Positions 14,321 through 23,149 of a stretch of 64,000 nt of DNA are shown in pieces. Source of the stretch: Stenomitos rutilans HA7619-LM2 (GTDB lineage: Bacteria > Cyanobacteriota > Cyanobacteriia > Leptolyngbyales > Leptolyngbyaceae); contig JAHHIE010000006.1 of the NCBI GenBank assembly GCA_019358945.1, forward strand, positions 103,074 through 167,073, read 5' to 3'. The stretch's first letter is position 1; each line of letters begins with the position of its first letter. A program made the translations under genes and the position numbers. The notes beneath the pieces are model-generated. The model did no database searches. It was not told the origin of the DNA and saw only the letters and a list, made by a program, of their open reading frames with translations.

Positions 14321-14337
14321 TGCCTGTTACGAGCAGC

Positions 14338-15942
14338 TCAACTATCACCCTCACTGGTGGTCGTTAAGCTCGTTGGCTGTACCGCTGGTCGATCGCCCGC
14401 CATCAAAAGTCCAATCTCTGCCACTGTTGCGGTTTCAGCGTCTAAAATTGCCAGAAATTGGCCTTCATAAAGGATGGCGATGCGATCGCTCATGGTCATT
14501 ACTTCTTCCAATTCCGTAGAAATGTAGAGGATAGCGGCCCCGCGCGATCGCTCTGCCAGCAGGGCTTTTTGCACATATTCCGTTGCGCCGACATCTAGAC
14601 CACGCGTGGGCTGCATGGCAATAATTAACGCGGGTTCGCCTGCTAGTTCACGAGCCAGCACCACTTTTTGTTGGTTGCCGCCCGACAATTGATGCACCTG
14701 AAGGTCGCCGCTGGTGGCTCGAATATCAAAGGCTTGAATGGCTTCATTCGCATTAGTGGCGATCGCTGATCGCTGAAGCAACCAGTGGCGGCAAAAGGGC
14801 AACCGTTGAAAAGCTTTGAGAATCAGGTTGCGGGCGATGCTAAAGCGCATAACCAATCCCATTTTTTGGCGATCTTCGGGAATGTAGCCAAGTTTAAGCT
14901 GCTTGACCCGCTGTTGCGCTGTCCATTGGGTAATGTTGATGCCATTGAGCGTGATGCTGCCTTGCGAGGCCGAGCGGAGTCCCGCGATCGCATCTGCCAG
15001 TTCTCGCTGCCCGTTGCCATCTACACCCGCCACACCCAAAATTTCTCCAGCGTGGAGCTGCAAAGAAATGCCCTTCAATGCAGCTAGCTGACGATCGTCA
15101 TTCACATGAAGGTTTCGAAGTTCTAAGACCACACGATCGGGCAGGGCCCGATCGATGGTCTCCTGCTGGGTGGCATCACCCGATCGCTTATCGACTTGAA
15201 ACAAAACCTCTCGACCGACCATGAGCCGTGCTAGCGCTTGACGGGTCGAGCCTTTCGTTGTGGTTGTGCCCACGACCTTTCCACGCCGCAGTACCGTCAC
15301 GGCATCACACAGTCTCAGAACTTCCTCTAGCTTGTGGCTAATAAAGATAATCGTGTGATTTTTGGCGGCTAGTTGACGCAAAACCTCAAAAAACGTGTTG
15401 ACTTCTGGGGGTGTCAGTACCGCCGTTGGTTCATCTAAAATCAGCAGTTTTGCCTGACGGTACAGTGCTTTCAAAATTTCGACGCGTTGCTGTGTGCCAA
15501 CAGGTAAGTCGCCGACTCTGGCATAGGGGTCGATCGCCAACCCGTAGCCTTCTGACATCGCGGCAATTTCGTGAGCCTTTTGCCGCAAGTTCAGGCGTAG
15601 CGTGGTTTCAGTCCCCAGCACGATATTCTCAACGACCGACAGTTGGGGCACCAGCATAAAGTGCTGATGGATCATGCCAATGCCCTGCTGAATCGCCACA
15701 TTGGGTGATGTGATCTCCACAGGCTGCCCGTTGAGATAGATCTGCCCCGCATCGGGACGGTACAGCCCACTCAGAATATTCATCAGAGTCGTTTTGCCCG
15801 CACCGTTTTCACCCAGCAGTGCATGAATGCCCCCCGTCTGGATCTCTAAATTAATCTGATCATTGGCGGTAAAGTTGCCAAAGCGCTTGGTGATACCGTC
15901 AAGGCGGAGGTAGGGAGTGTGGGGTGTAGGGGTTAGGTGCAT
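14338..15942 (-). CDS. ABC transporter ATPase of the BMP/nucleoside (or simple sugar) class, two nucleotide-binding domains
   Basis: A 534-residue fused ATPase. Domain 1 has Walker A GENGAGKTTLMNILSG and Walker B LLILDEPTAVLTP. Domain 2 has the degenerate loop GVDGNGQREL typical of this class, signature LSGGNQQKVVLAREL and D-loop PTRGLDVGA. It is transcribed after the binding-protein gene at 16019-17104 (76-bp gap). The two permease genes that normally follow in such operons are absent; the next gene is the SDR on the opposite strand, only 17 bp away. The substrate is probably a purine nucleoside or similar ligand, by family only. Confidence 0.92.
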   Translation of the reverse strand: MHLTPTPHTPYLRLDGITKRFGNFTANDQINLEIQTGGIHALLGENGAGKTTLMNILSGLYRPDAGQIYLNGQPVEITSPNVAIQQGIGMIHQHFMLVPQLSVVENIVLGTETTLRLNLRQKAHEIAAMSEGYGLAIDPYARVGDLPVGTQQRVEILKALYRQAKLLILDEPTAVLTPPEVNTFFEVLRQLAAKNHTIIFISHKLEEVLRLCDAVTVLRRGKVVGTTTTKGSTRQALARLMVGREVLFQVDKRSGDATQQETIDRALPDRVVLELRNLHVNDDRQLAALKGISLQLHAGEILGVAGVDGNGQRELADAIAGLRSASQGSITLNGINITQWTAQQRVKQLKLGYIPEDRQKMGLVMRFSIARNLILKAFQRLPFCRHWLLQRSAIATNANEAIQAFDIRATSGDLQVHQLSGGNQQKVVLARELAGEPALIIAMQPTRGLDVGATEYVQKALLAERSRGAAILYISTELEEVMTMSDRIAILYEGQFLAILDAETATVAEIGLLMAGDRPAVQPTSLTTTSEGDS

Positions 15943-16018
15943 GGTTGCCTCCTTTATGCGGCCTTCTGCCTCTTGCTAAAAACCAACAACTGACAACCAA
16001 CAACTCCTTTCTCTCTCC

Positions 16019-17104
16019 TCACGCCCCTTTGACGCAGCGAGTTTCTTTGCCTCCTTCAGAGCAGCTTTCAAAGGTAATTTTTTTAGCCAGAATGGCGTCT
16101 TCAGTTGTTTTCACCTTATCTTGAAGTGCTTTAGGTACCGCACTGCCGTATTTACCGAGATACAGAATTTCGGGTTCCTCTAGCCCTAAAGAATAGAGTT
16201 GCCCTTTGAGTTCATTTTTGGATGACAGGTCAGCGAGTTTACCGATCGCCAGATCGATTCGCTTCACCGCACTAGTCAGAATGGATTTTGGCGTGATGTC
16301 ATACTGATCAACCGTATTGCCGATCGTGTAGGCTCCTTTTTCTTCTGCCGTTTTTAGTGCAGTGGGAGCGGCATTATCGAGCCAGGGATAGACCACATCA
16401 GCGCCCGCAGAGACAAGGGCATCGACGGCTTCTTTGGCTTTTGCCGCATCGTTCCAGTCGCCTGTAAACGTATGTTTCACCTCAACACTCGGTTTGACTG
16501 ATTTGGCACCCAGCGTAAAGCCGCGTAGCTCTTCTTGTGTCGCCAAAAATTCTTGCCCAGCAATATAGGCTAGTTTGCCCGACTTGCTTACAGAGGCAGC
16601 GAGAATGCCACACAGATAGCTCACCTGCAAATTATCCAGCCGCAGAGAGGCCACATTAGGGGCAGTGGCAGACCCGTTGACCACGACAAAGAACGTTTTA
16701 GGAAACTGGGTAGCCACCTGCTTGGCCGCCGCGTCAAACTGCCCTCCGTGGGCATATACCAGGTTGAATCCACGTCGAGCAAAGTCAGACAGCGCTTCGG
16801 CCTGGTCTGCCTGACCAACCTTCTCGACATAAGCGGTTTCGGCACCGAGTTTAGACTTGATTTCTTCTAACCCGGTATACCCTGCCTGGTTCCAGGCTTT
16901 GTCGGTGATAATGCCTGGTAGCACCATTGCCGCTTTGAACCCAGTCTTTGAGCCTGCCGCACTGGAAGATACAGAGGGAGACGCAGCGGATGACGCAGGA
17001 CTGCTGCTAGTGGTCGGGCTATTGGCACAGGCGTTAAACAAGAGGCTACTGCCCAGTGCGGCTGAACCATACACCAGAAACTGACGACGATTGAATCCGG
17101 CCAT
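16019..17104 (-). CDS. BMP family substrate-binding lipoprotein (Tat-type signal)
   Basis: A 361-residue extracytoplasmic binding protein of the BmpA/Med family. The N-terminus has a twin-arginine motif (NRRQFLVYGSAALG) followed by a lipobox (LLFNAC, Cys ~26) and a Ser/Ala-rich linker. The core has conserved stretches ITDKAWNQAGYTGLE, FARRGFNLVYAHGGQ, VYPWLDNAAP and SILTSAVKRID. Two Cys near the C-terminus (CSEGGKETRC) could form a disulfide and are shared with the paralogue at 18754-19833. It is followed by its ATPase. An AAGGAAG ribosome site precedes the ATG. Confidence 0.92.
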   Translation of the reverse strand: MAGFNRRQFLVYGSAALGSSLLFNACANSPTTSSSPASSAASPSVSSSAAGSKTGFKAAMVLPGIITDKAWNQAGYTGLEEIKSKLGAETAYVEKVGQADQAEALSDFARRGFNLVYAHGGQFDAAAKQVATQFPKTFFVVVNGSATAPNVASLRLDNLQVSYLCGILAASVSKSGKLAYIAGQEFLATQEELRGFTLGAKSVKPSVEVKHTFTGDWNDAAKAKEAVDALVSAGADVVYPWLDNAAPTALKTAEEKGAYTIGNTVDQYDITPKSILTSAVKRIDLAIGKLADLSSKNELKGQLYSLGLEEPEILYLGKYGSAVPKALQDKVKTTEDAILAKKITFESCSEGGKETRCVKGA

Positions 17105-17499
17105 GCTTTCTCTCTTCCTTGTAGACGGGCTTTAAACAGCAGCGGTTAGAACGGGATTGGAGCAGTACGTTTTGAAGCAGAACCTTGCTTTCAGTCAGGC
17201 ATTGCTTTTAGTCGAGCAGTGAACGCGCTGATGGTCTAACGTTCACCGTCTACGATCAACGTTGCCCGAACTCGACACTGCGCGAATTTCACGTTATGCG
17301 ATCGTGCTCTAAGCAGTCATTAAACGGCTTCTGTAGGAGCAAACTGTATCTTCAAGCACATTTACTTGCTCTAGACCTAAAAAGCATGGCTGAAGCGCCG
17401 ATTTAGCGCTCAAACAAGCCGTTACCTTATGCCAAAAAAGGGGCTGACGATCGCCAGCCCCTTAGCTAAACTCGACTAACCAAGTAAACAGAAAAAGAA
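17105..17499. other. Intergenic region with a terminator
   Basis: No reading frame supported. The only structure is the terminator hairpin at 17434-17461 serving the minus-strand gene that ends at 17500. The rest upstream of the BMP gene presumably holds its promoter, but I see no clear boxes. Confidence 0.6.
17434..17461 (-). terminator. Rho-independent terminator
   Basis: GGGGCTG (17440-17446) and CAGCCCC (17455-17461) form a stem with an 8-base loop holding CGATCG. Six A bases at 17434-17439 read as a U run on the minus strand, so it terminates the small acidic-protein gene. Confidence 0.85.
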
Positions 17500-17868
17500 T
17501 TATTTACCAGCGTTGCCTTTTTCTAACGCCTTTTGCACCAGGTCATCATTCACATTGCTGGTCGCCTGTGAGTTTGGATTCGCATCGGCTGCTATTTGCT
17601 TGTAATCGTCAGGATTACCCGTCGCATCGGCTGGCAGCGTAGCTTCTTCTGTAATGGGAACCTCAAATTTAGGAGCAGTCGCCGCCTCGGCAGCATTAGC
17701 CCCCTCTTCCGTGCGATCAATGTTGCTCACACTAAACTGTTTTGACGCTTCGTAGTCAGCATCCACATTGGCATCAGGGGCTTTGCGATCAGTCGTTTCA
17801 ATCTCTTCAACCATTTGCTGAGCATCGTAATTCTCAGCCGTGTCGATATTATTGGCAACTTCAGACAT
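17500..17868 (-). CDS. Small acidic, disordered protein of unknown function
   Basis: A 122-residue protein rich in Ala, Asp, Glu and Asn and poor in hydrophobic residues, with no Cys or Trp and no signal peptide. Such composition predicts a soluble intrinsically disordered protein. The start ATG (17868) is preceded by TAGGAG, and a strong terminator follows, which supports a real transcript. I do not recognise the family. Confidence 0.7.
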   Translation of the reverse strand: MSEVANNIDTAENYDAQQMVEEIETTDRKAPDANVDADYEASKQFSVSNIDRTEEGANAAEAATAPKFEVPITEEATLPADATGNPDDYKQIAADANPNSQATSNVNDDLVQKALEKGNAGK

Positions 17869-18086
17869 AAAGACTCCTATTAGAACGCTTTGACTAATAT
17901 GGATACCCTAGCAAAGCGATCGTCATCACTTGATCACCTTTGGGCAGATCTCGCTGTTCCTCCAGGGAAAGACATCAATCAGAAAAACTGTTCGCTGAAC
18001 CTCTCCCTTTGGAAAGGGGTTAGTAACTGTAAGATTCGATACACCTTATAAATGATGTCTATTTCGCCTCTCTAACGGAGTTTGTT

Positions 18087-18623
18087 ATGTCTCAATCTGC
18101 TAGTCAAGATGTGTCTTCAAGTGAGTACTTACCAGAGAAGACACAAGCGGTACTAAAGGCTTTTAAAAAGCTGGATACTGACGCAAAGCTAGCGTTGCTG
18201 TACCTTGTGTATAAAAAAATGGGAGATTCAATCACGCCTGCGGCTCCCTCTGCCACAGACCCTGAGCTAGCGCCTCTTTTAATGGACAACTTCTACACCC
18301 TGTCTCATGACACGCAGCTTGATATTATGCGAGACATTGTGAATGGGGTGGATAGTGAGTATGGTCATGCTTATGGGGCTTTAAAAGAAAATAACCAACT
18401 GATGGTCTGGTTTGCCTGGGCGCAGGCTATGGGTCAAAGCGTGGTTGGGTTACCAGCAGGCTATCAAGCAGCCAAACCTGTTACAGAAGCGGTTGGACAA
18501 ATTGAAGGCTTGGAGTTTGAGGAGCAAATTTCACTACTGCGTGAAATCGTCAGTGGCATGGGTTTCAGTAATATTCAACCCATTCCATCGCAAGCAGAAA
18601 CAGGCAAAACGGCTAGCCTTTGA
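18087..18623 (+). CDS. Helical carotenoid protein (orange carotenoid protein N-domain homologue)
   Basis: A 178-residue all-helical protein matching the OCP N-terminal domain over its length: LDTDAKLALLYLVYKKMG, SITPAAPSA, LSHDTQLDIMRDIVNG, YGALKENNQLMVWFAWAQAM, LPAGYQAAKP and EEQISLLREIVSGMG. No C-terminal NTF2-like domain follows in frame or nearby, so it is a stand-alone HCP that would bind a carotenoid and act in singlet-oxygen or energy quenching. Compared with Synechocystis OCP as I recall it, the Trp41 position is Tyr, the Tyr44 position is Tyr, and the Trp110 position is Ala. The HCP clade is not determined. An upstream CGGAG gives the ribosome site. Confidence 0.88.
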   Translation: MSQSASQDVSSSEYLPEKTQAVLKAFKKLDTDAKLALLYLVYKKMGDSITPAAPSATDPELAPLLMDNFYTLSHDTQLDIMRDIVNGVDSEYGHAYGALKENNQLMVWFAWAQAMGQSVVGLPAGYQAAKPVTEAVGQIEGLEFEEQISLLREIVSGMGFSNIQPIPSQAETGKTASL

Positions 18624-18753
18624 GTGACCGTTCGTGCCGTTTGTAGCAGTGTAGATAGGAAGGGGAGTCAGGAGCCAGAAGCCAGTGATGGTAAGCGCAG
18701 TTTATCTCCTGAATGCAGTCTGACTCCTGACTTCTATTAGATTCTCTTGTTCT

Positions 18754-19833
18754 CTATGTGGTTTTTGCCCCCTTGATACACCAACTCGCTTTCCCACCTA
18801 GTTTGCAATCTTCAAAGGCAATTTTTTGGGCGGCGAGTGCGTCTTTTGCCTGTAATGCCTTCTGCCTAGTGGCTTCAGAGACGATCGCGCTGAACTCACC
18901 CAAGCGCAAGATGTCGGGTTTATCGAGTCCTAGCGTATAGACGTCTCCTTTGATCTGCCCATTTTTCGCAATCTCAGCCACGGTCTCGATCGCCAGCCCA
19001 TAATTTTGCACAGCACTGGTCAAAACGGTTTTGGGGGCGCGGCTGAGCTGGTCTTCAAAGTAGCCGATCGCGTAGGCTTGCTTGTCTGCTACCGTTTCAA
19101 TCACACCTGCGGCGGCGGCGTCCAGCATGTTGTAAACCACATCAACACCGCTTGCTAAAAGCGCTTGGGTTGCCTCCTTTGCTTTGCTGACATCGTTCCA
19201 GTCGTTTGTGTAACTGGCTTTGACTTCGATCGCTGGCTTTACCGACTTTGCCCCCAGTTCAAAACCCCGACGTTCTTGATCAGTTGTGGTGAACGACTGG
19301 GCTGTGAGGAAGGCCACTTTGTTGCTTTTGCTCATTTCGGCGGCCACAATCCCACATAGGTAAGCAATTTGTAGATGGTTCACTTGCAGAGAGGCAATAT
19401 TGCTGCCAGTGGCAACTCCGTCTGAAATCACAAAAAAGGCGTTTGGAAACTGCGTTGCTACCTGCTTAACGGCGGCTTCAAACTGTCCACCGTGAGCAAT
19501 GATCAGGTTAAAGCCACGTCGAGCAAAGTCAGATAGCGCTTCAGCCTGGTCAGCCTGAGCCACCTTTTCCACATAGGCTGTTTCGGCACCAAGCTTGGTT
19601 TTAACGATAGCCATTGACTCATAGCCTGCCTGGTTCCAGCCTTTGTCTGTAATTGGCCCTGGCAAGACGATCGCGACCTTAAAGCCTGTTCCTGCGGGTG
19701 ATGAATTGGCAGCACTACTCACCGCTGGACTTTCCGTAGGCGTTGGATTCGCACACGCCTTCAACAACAAACTGCTCCCTAGAGCCGTCGAAGCATAGAT
19801 CAGCAGTTGACGACGACGGTAGCGGTGAACCAT
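18754..19833 (-). CDS. Second BMP family substrate-binding lipoprotein (Tat-type signal)
   Basis: A 359-residue paralogue of the 16019-17104 product. The start is set at 19833, preceded by AAGGAG with seven-base spacing; the longer open frame to 19959 adds non-conserved residues. The N-terminus MVHRYRRRQLLIYAS has the Arg cluster of a Tat signal, with lipobox LLLKAC. The core repeats family motifs ITDKGWNQAGYESM, FARRGFNLIIAHGGQ and VVYNMLDAAAAG. The C-terminal Cys pair (CKLGGKASWC) matches its paralogue. It stands apart from the ATPase with unrelated genes between, so it may be an alternative receptor for the same transporter. Confidence 0.9.
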   Translation of the reverse strand: MVHRYRRRQLLIYASTALGSSLLLKACANPTPTESPAVSSAANSSPAGTGFKVAIVLPGPITDKGWNQAGYESMAIVKTKLGAETAYVEKVAQADQAEALSDFARRGFNLIIAHGGQFEAAVKQVATQFPNAFFVISDGVATGSNIASLQVNHLQIAYLCGIVAAEMSKSNKVAFLTAQSFTTTDQERRGFELGAKSVKPAIEVKASYTNDWNDVSKAKEATQALLASGVDVVYNMLDAAAAGVIETVADKQAYAIGYFEDQLSRAPKTVLTSAVQNYGLAIETVAEIAKNGQIKGDVYTLGLDKPDILRLGEFSAIVSEATRQKALQAKDALAAQKIAFEDCKLGGKASWCIKGAKTT

Positions 19834-19998
19834 GCTCAGACTCCTTGCCTTGATAAAGTCTCTACAAGAATACGTTATGGTGCTCTCTACGATTGTGCTT
19901 ATGCATGCGTACAGGGCAGGCCTGCGACAGAATCTCTTCACCCAGATCTTTCCATTCATTCATGCCGCATCCACGCCGCGCCTTCCTTTCCACAGCTA

Positions 19999-20451
19999 TT
20001 AGATGACGTGAAATTCTTTTAGTGCAGGTAAAAAATTGGCGTTTTCATGGTTAGAACGGCTGAGTTTAATGAGTGCAAAGCGCTCAACGACCAGCAATTG
20101 ATCCCATTGGTCAAGGGTGATCGCAACGCCAACTTCCAGGGCTTTTGTTTGCACACTTTCTGGAATAGCGGTCGTATCCAGCCAGGGTGGTGCGGAGTCG
20201 ATCGCCAACGTTGAGGCAACAGCACCCGTTCGTTCCCGAACAAGCTGGGTCAGAGAGTGGCGGTAGGCTTGCACGTCTAAAGCTGTTTCGCAGGGTAATT
20301 CAAGGAGCGATCGACGATCGTCCTGCGTCATCTGGTGCCACTGCGGCAGCTTCAGCTTAATGCCGCAGGTATCTAGCTTTAGCCGTACCTGCATGGGAAT
20401 GCAGCGCAGCGACTCGACAAAATCGGCTTCAAATTGAAAGAACTCAGTCAT
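19999..20451 (-). CDS. narM: Nitrate reductase-associated protein (NarM-like)
   Basis: A 150-residue cytosolic protein matching the cyanobacterial nitrate-reductase-associated family: FFQFEADFVESLRCIPMQVR, then KLDTCGIKLKLPQW, and the C-terminal RFALIKLSRSNHENANFLPALKEF. In Synechococcus elongatus narM is required for nitrate reductase activity. Here no nitrate reductase, transporter or molybdopterin gene lies beside it, so the link rests on family alone. No NtcA box (GTA-N8-TAC) was seen in the short upstream space. Confidence 0.8.
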   Translation of the reverse strand: MTEFFQFEADFVESLRCIPMQVRLKLDTCGIKLKLPQWHQMTQDDRRSLLELPCETALDVQAYRHSLTQLVRERTGAVASTLAIDSAPPWLDTTAIPESVQTKALEVGVAITLDQWDQLLVVERFALIKLSRSNHENANFLPALKEFHVI

Positions 20452-20506
20452 ACATTAGCTTTCATTGCCCTACACTCTACACCCTACACATTCACACCCA
20501 CCCAAC

Positions 20507-20992
20507 TCAAGACTCATCCGAATCGCGCGTCTTAGCGTGTCGATTCACATGGCGCACAAGCCAGTAGCTAATTGATAACGCTAGGATTGCTGCCGCCAGG
20601 GCAATGAGATCTAAACCTGCTGTTTTTTGCAGATCCAAAATAATGATTTTTCGCGAAACGGCAACCAGCGAGGTGACAATCACCAGTTCCACCTGAATCA
20701 CGTGATTTTTCAGATAGGCCGTAATATTCTCCAAAATCTCTAGGGCAATGAGAACATTTAGGAACAACCCAAAGATCGTGAATAGGGTTGTTCCAAAGCG
20801 GCCATAAGGCTGCCTAAAAAGATCTGACCCTAAAAACGTGACTAAGTCGTAAACCGCCAGTAGAATCACAAACACCATTGCGATCGACAAAATCTTAGAG
20901 ATTAGCCCTTCAAACCCTCGTAACGCCCTTAGAAAGCTGTCGTCGCTAAAGGTCTGTTGGAAGAAGCGTGCCACTCGCTGCCAGGATCGCAT
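20507..20992 (-). CDS. PsiE family (phosphate-starvation-inducible) membrane protein
   Basis: A 161-residue inner-membrane protein with four hydrophobic segments (ILSIAMVFVILLAVYDLVTF; FTIFGLFLNVLIALEIL; VELVIVTSLVAV; LIALAAAILALSISYWLV) and the PsiE-family loop LENITAYLKNHVIQVELVIVT, with SRKIIILD after the third helix. The biochemical function of the family is unknown. It is 55 bp upstream of narM on the same strand and may share its transcript. An alkaline phosphatase lies elsewhere in the window (39 kb), but no Pho box was seen here. Confidence 0.85.
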   Translation of the reverse strand: MRSWQRVARFFQQTFSDDSFLRALRGFEGLISKILSIAMVFVILLAVYDLVTFLGSDLFRQPYGRFGTTLFTIFGLFLNVLIALEILENITAYLKNHVIQVELVIVTSLVAVSRKIIILDLQKTAGLDLIALAAAILALSISYWLVRHVNRHAKTRDSDES

Positions 20993-21253
20993 AGCTCAAC
21001 CAAACCGATGTCTAACGAAGTGAAAATATCTAATGGAGTGAGAATACCCGATGCCATGCGCTAACGCAAATGAAAGAGTGGGCGCAAGTGACGGTAGCTC
21101 ACCCAAAACCTGGATTTTCGATGGATGAGCTAAAACCCTCATCAGGCTTTGTTAGCCCTCTAAGACTGCGACTTGCTAGAATCAAGCTCAAGTAAGCGCG
21201 ATCGTTCATACTGAAAGAGACCGTCACATCGGAAGTTTTTAAGGGTTGAGAGA

Positions 21254-22600
21254 ATGGCTGTGCCGACAATCAAAGAATTAGCGACGCAGGCAAAAGAAGC
21301 TGCCGATCGCTTGGGAATCCACAAATTCGACATCTACGGCTCTACGGTGGATGAAAGCAGCGCCAAGGTCGATCAAGGTAAACCCGATCAGGTAAAAGCG
21401 TCCAATCGTTCTAGCGTGACTGTACGAGTGTGGAACGACGACCAAACAATGGGCATTACGTCCACGACCGATGTTGATCCAAACGGGTTAGCACTCGCAC
21501 TTAAAACTGCTTACGAAGCCAGTTTTTTTGGCGTCAAAGAAAACGCTCCGGACTTTAGCCCTGAAGCGACGGCTCCCCTCGCACGCGAATTTGCAGAGAA
21601 AGCGCCACAGGCTCCGATTTCAACTCTCGTCGAAAAACTGGTTACAGCGGAGCAGGAGCTGACGGAGGCACATCCCGCGATCGCGTCTGTTCCTTATAAC
21701 GGACTCGCACAACGCGACATCGATCACTTCTACCTCAACAGCGACGGTGCTTTGAGGACAGAAGCCTACTCTACCACTTCGCTCTATCTCTACACCAAAA
21801 CGGAAGAAGACGGCAAAAAACCTCGCAGTGCAGGTGCATTCCGCATTAGTCGCGGTCTCGAGTCGCTCGATGTGGATGGCTGCTTGAAAGAAACTATTGA
21901 AAAAACGATCAGCCACCTCGACTATCAGAAAATTCCAACTGGCAAATATCGCGTTGTCTTTTCACCAGAAGCGTTTTTGAGCTTGTTGGGCGCGTTCTCC
22001 AACTTGTTCAACGCCCAAAGCATTCTCGATCACCAGAGCCTCTCAACGCCGGAGTCCTTGGGCACTCAGATTGCGTCTCCTTTACTGTCTATAGCGGATG
22101 ATGCGCTGCATCAAGACAACATCGCGATCGCCACCTTTGATGGCGAAGGCACACCCACTCGTCGGATTCCACTGATTGCCGATGGAATGCTGGTCAATTT
22201 CCTTCACAGCGCTGGTACGGCGAAGCGGTTCAACACCCAGCCCACAGGACATGCAAATATGGGTGCAAAAGTAACGGTCAGTCCGCACTTTTACCACGTC
22301 TTCACTAGCAAATCGGCCGAGCAAGCGTATCGTCTAGAGACTGCCGAAAACGTCGTGCTCATTGACGACCTCCATGCCCTCCATGCAGGTGTGAAGGCGC
22401 TTCAAGGTTCCTTCTCGCTACCGTTTGATGGTTGGCTGGTTAACAACGGTCAGCGCACCAGCATTGAATCTGCCACCGTTGCAGGTGATTTTCTGGAGTT
22501 GCTCAAAACCATCCTTTACATTGAGCCAGAGGCACATCTGACGCCTGGTGGCGTTTGCCCATACATCTGGGTCGAGGAACTGTCGATTACGGGAGAGTAG
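21254..22600 (+). CDS. pmbA: TldD/PmbA family protein, PmbA (TldE) type
   Basis: A 448-residue protein of the TldD/PmbA protease family. It has the N-terminal KFDIYGSTVDESSAKVDQGK region, SVTVRVWNDDQTMGITSTTD, and the C-terminal DGWLVNNGQRTSIESATVAGDF and GGVCPYIWVEELSITGE. It lacks an HExxxH metal site, as expected for the non-catalytic TldE partner. The TldD partner is not in this window. In E. coli TldD/E proteolyse unstructured peptides, including microcin and CcdA antitoxin substrates. A repeat element begins immediately after the stop codon. Confidence 0.9.
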   Translation: MAVPTIKELATQAKEAADRLGIHKFDIYGSTVDESSAKVDQGKPDQVKASNRSSVTVRVWNDDQTMGITSTTDVDPNGLALALKTAYEASFFGVKENAPDFSPEATAPLAREFAEKAPQAPISTLVEKLVTAEQELTEAHPAIASVPYNGLAQRDIDHFYLNSDGALRTEAYSTTSLYLYTKTEEDGKKPRSAGAFRISRGLESLDVDGCLKETIEKTISHLDYQKIPTGKYRVVFSPEAFLSLLGAFSNLFNAQSILDHQSLSTPESLGTQIASPLLSIADDALHQDNIAIATFDGEGTPTRRIPLIADGMLVNFLHSAGTAKRFNTQPTGHANMGAKVTVSPHFYHVFTSKSAEQAYRLETAENVVLIDDLHALHAGVKALQGSFSLPFDGWLVNNGQRTSIESATVAGDFLELLKTILYIEPEAHLTPGGVCPYIWVEELSITGE

Positions 22601-22601
22601 G

Positions 22602-22773
22602 CTAGTGCGTGTTTTAAAACCCTCGGAAGTCCTCAACCCCCAAAATTTGGGGGCTTACAAACCAGCTTCAAAGTCCCCCAGCATGGGGGCTTAAAGCCCT
22701 TTGGGCATACAAGAAAAGGGGGCAGAAGCTATCAGCAATGAAACGATTGAAGTTTTAAAACACTGCCTAGTGC
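22602..22773. mobile_element. MITE-like element abutting pmbA
   Basis: GTGTTTTAAAAC (22609-22620) and GTTTTAAAACAC (22752-22763) are perfect 12-bp inverted ends. CTAGTGC occurs at 22602-22608 and again at 22767-22773, consistent with a target duplication, though three bases (TGC) separate the right end from its copy. The core contains CCCCCAAAATTTGGGGG (22637-22653), which could act as a terminator for pmbA, and similar C/G-rich words to those in the 36.7 and 39.6 kb MITEs. No transposase. Confidence 0.65.
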
Positions 22774-22969
22774 GCGGCCCGTTGTGACTGAAGCCAAGCC
22801 TTTGCCAAACCAGGCCGCGATCGTCAGGCTAAACAATCTTGCCTTTCTGTTGCAGTGCGTCGCGCAGGGAACCCAGCACAAACTCAGGCATTTTAGCAGC
22901 GCTATTTAGAAGGCGTGGCAGTTGATCGCGGACTTTGAGATTACTGCTGGTAGGCGCTGCCCTTTGCTA
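22774..22969. other. Non-coding stretch with possible coding relic
   Basis: On the minus strand a short stretch (about 22829-22952) reads ...NLKVRDQLPRLLNSAAKMP and continues EFVLGSLRDALQQKGKIV before a stop. It has no upstream start and an upstream in-frame stop. It may be the tail of a lost gene; nothing else is seen here. Confidence 0.25.
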
Positions 22970-23149
22970 TTAAGCCGTTTCAAGCCAGTCAAAAATCCGA
23001 TCGAGTTCTTCTAACGTTACAAGTCCATATTGCCATAGGAGCATGGGCAGCAAGGTTGCGTTGAACTCCTGGTGGCGTTTAACTGTAGCGATTGCAGAAT
23101 CCGAAATTGCCAGTTCTTCTTGTAAAAATCTAATCAAACGGGCTTCCAT
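22970..23149 (-). CDS. DUF2949 family small protein
   Basis: A 59-residue protein, MEARLIRFLQEELAIS then ATLLPMLLWQYGLVTLEELDRIF and a DWLETA end. The LLPMLLWQYGLVTLEQLD-type core is the signature of the cyanobacterial DUF2949 family of ~60-residue proteins. The start is supported by GGAGG four bases before the ATG. Function unknown; no membrane segment. Confidence 0.8.
   Translation of the reverse strand: MEARLIRFLQEELAISDSAIATVKRHQEFNATLLPMLLWQYGLVTLEELDRIFDWLETA

Noticed and set aside
18754..19959. Longer start for the second BMP protein
   Set aside because: AAGGAG precedes the ATG at 19833, which yields a proper lipoprotein signal; the upstream extension would place 42 residues before it.
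20452..20510. NtcA site for the narM-like gene
   Set aside because: No GTA-N8-TAC motif is present in the upstream space.
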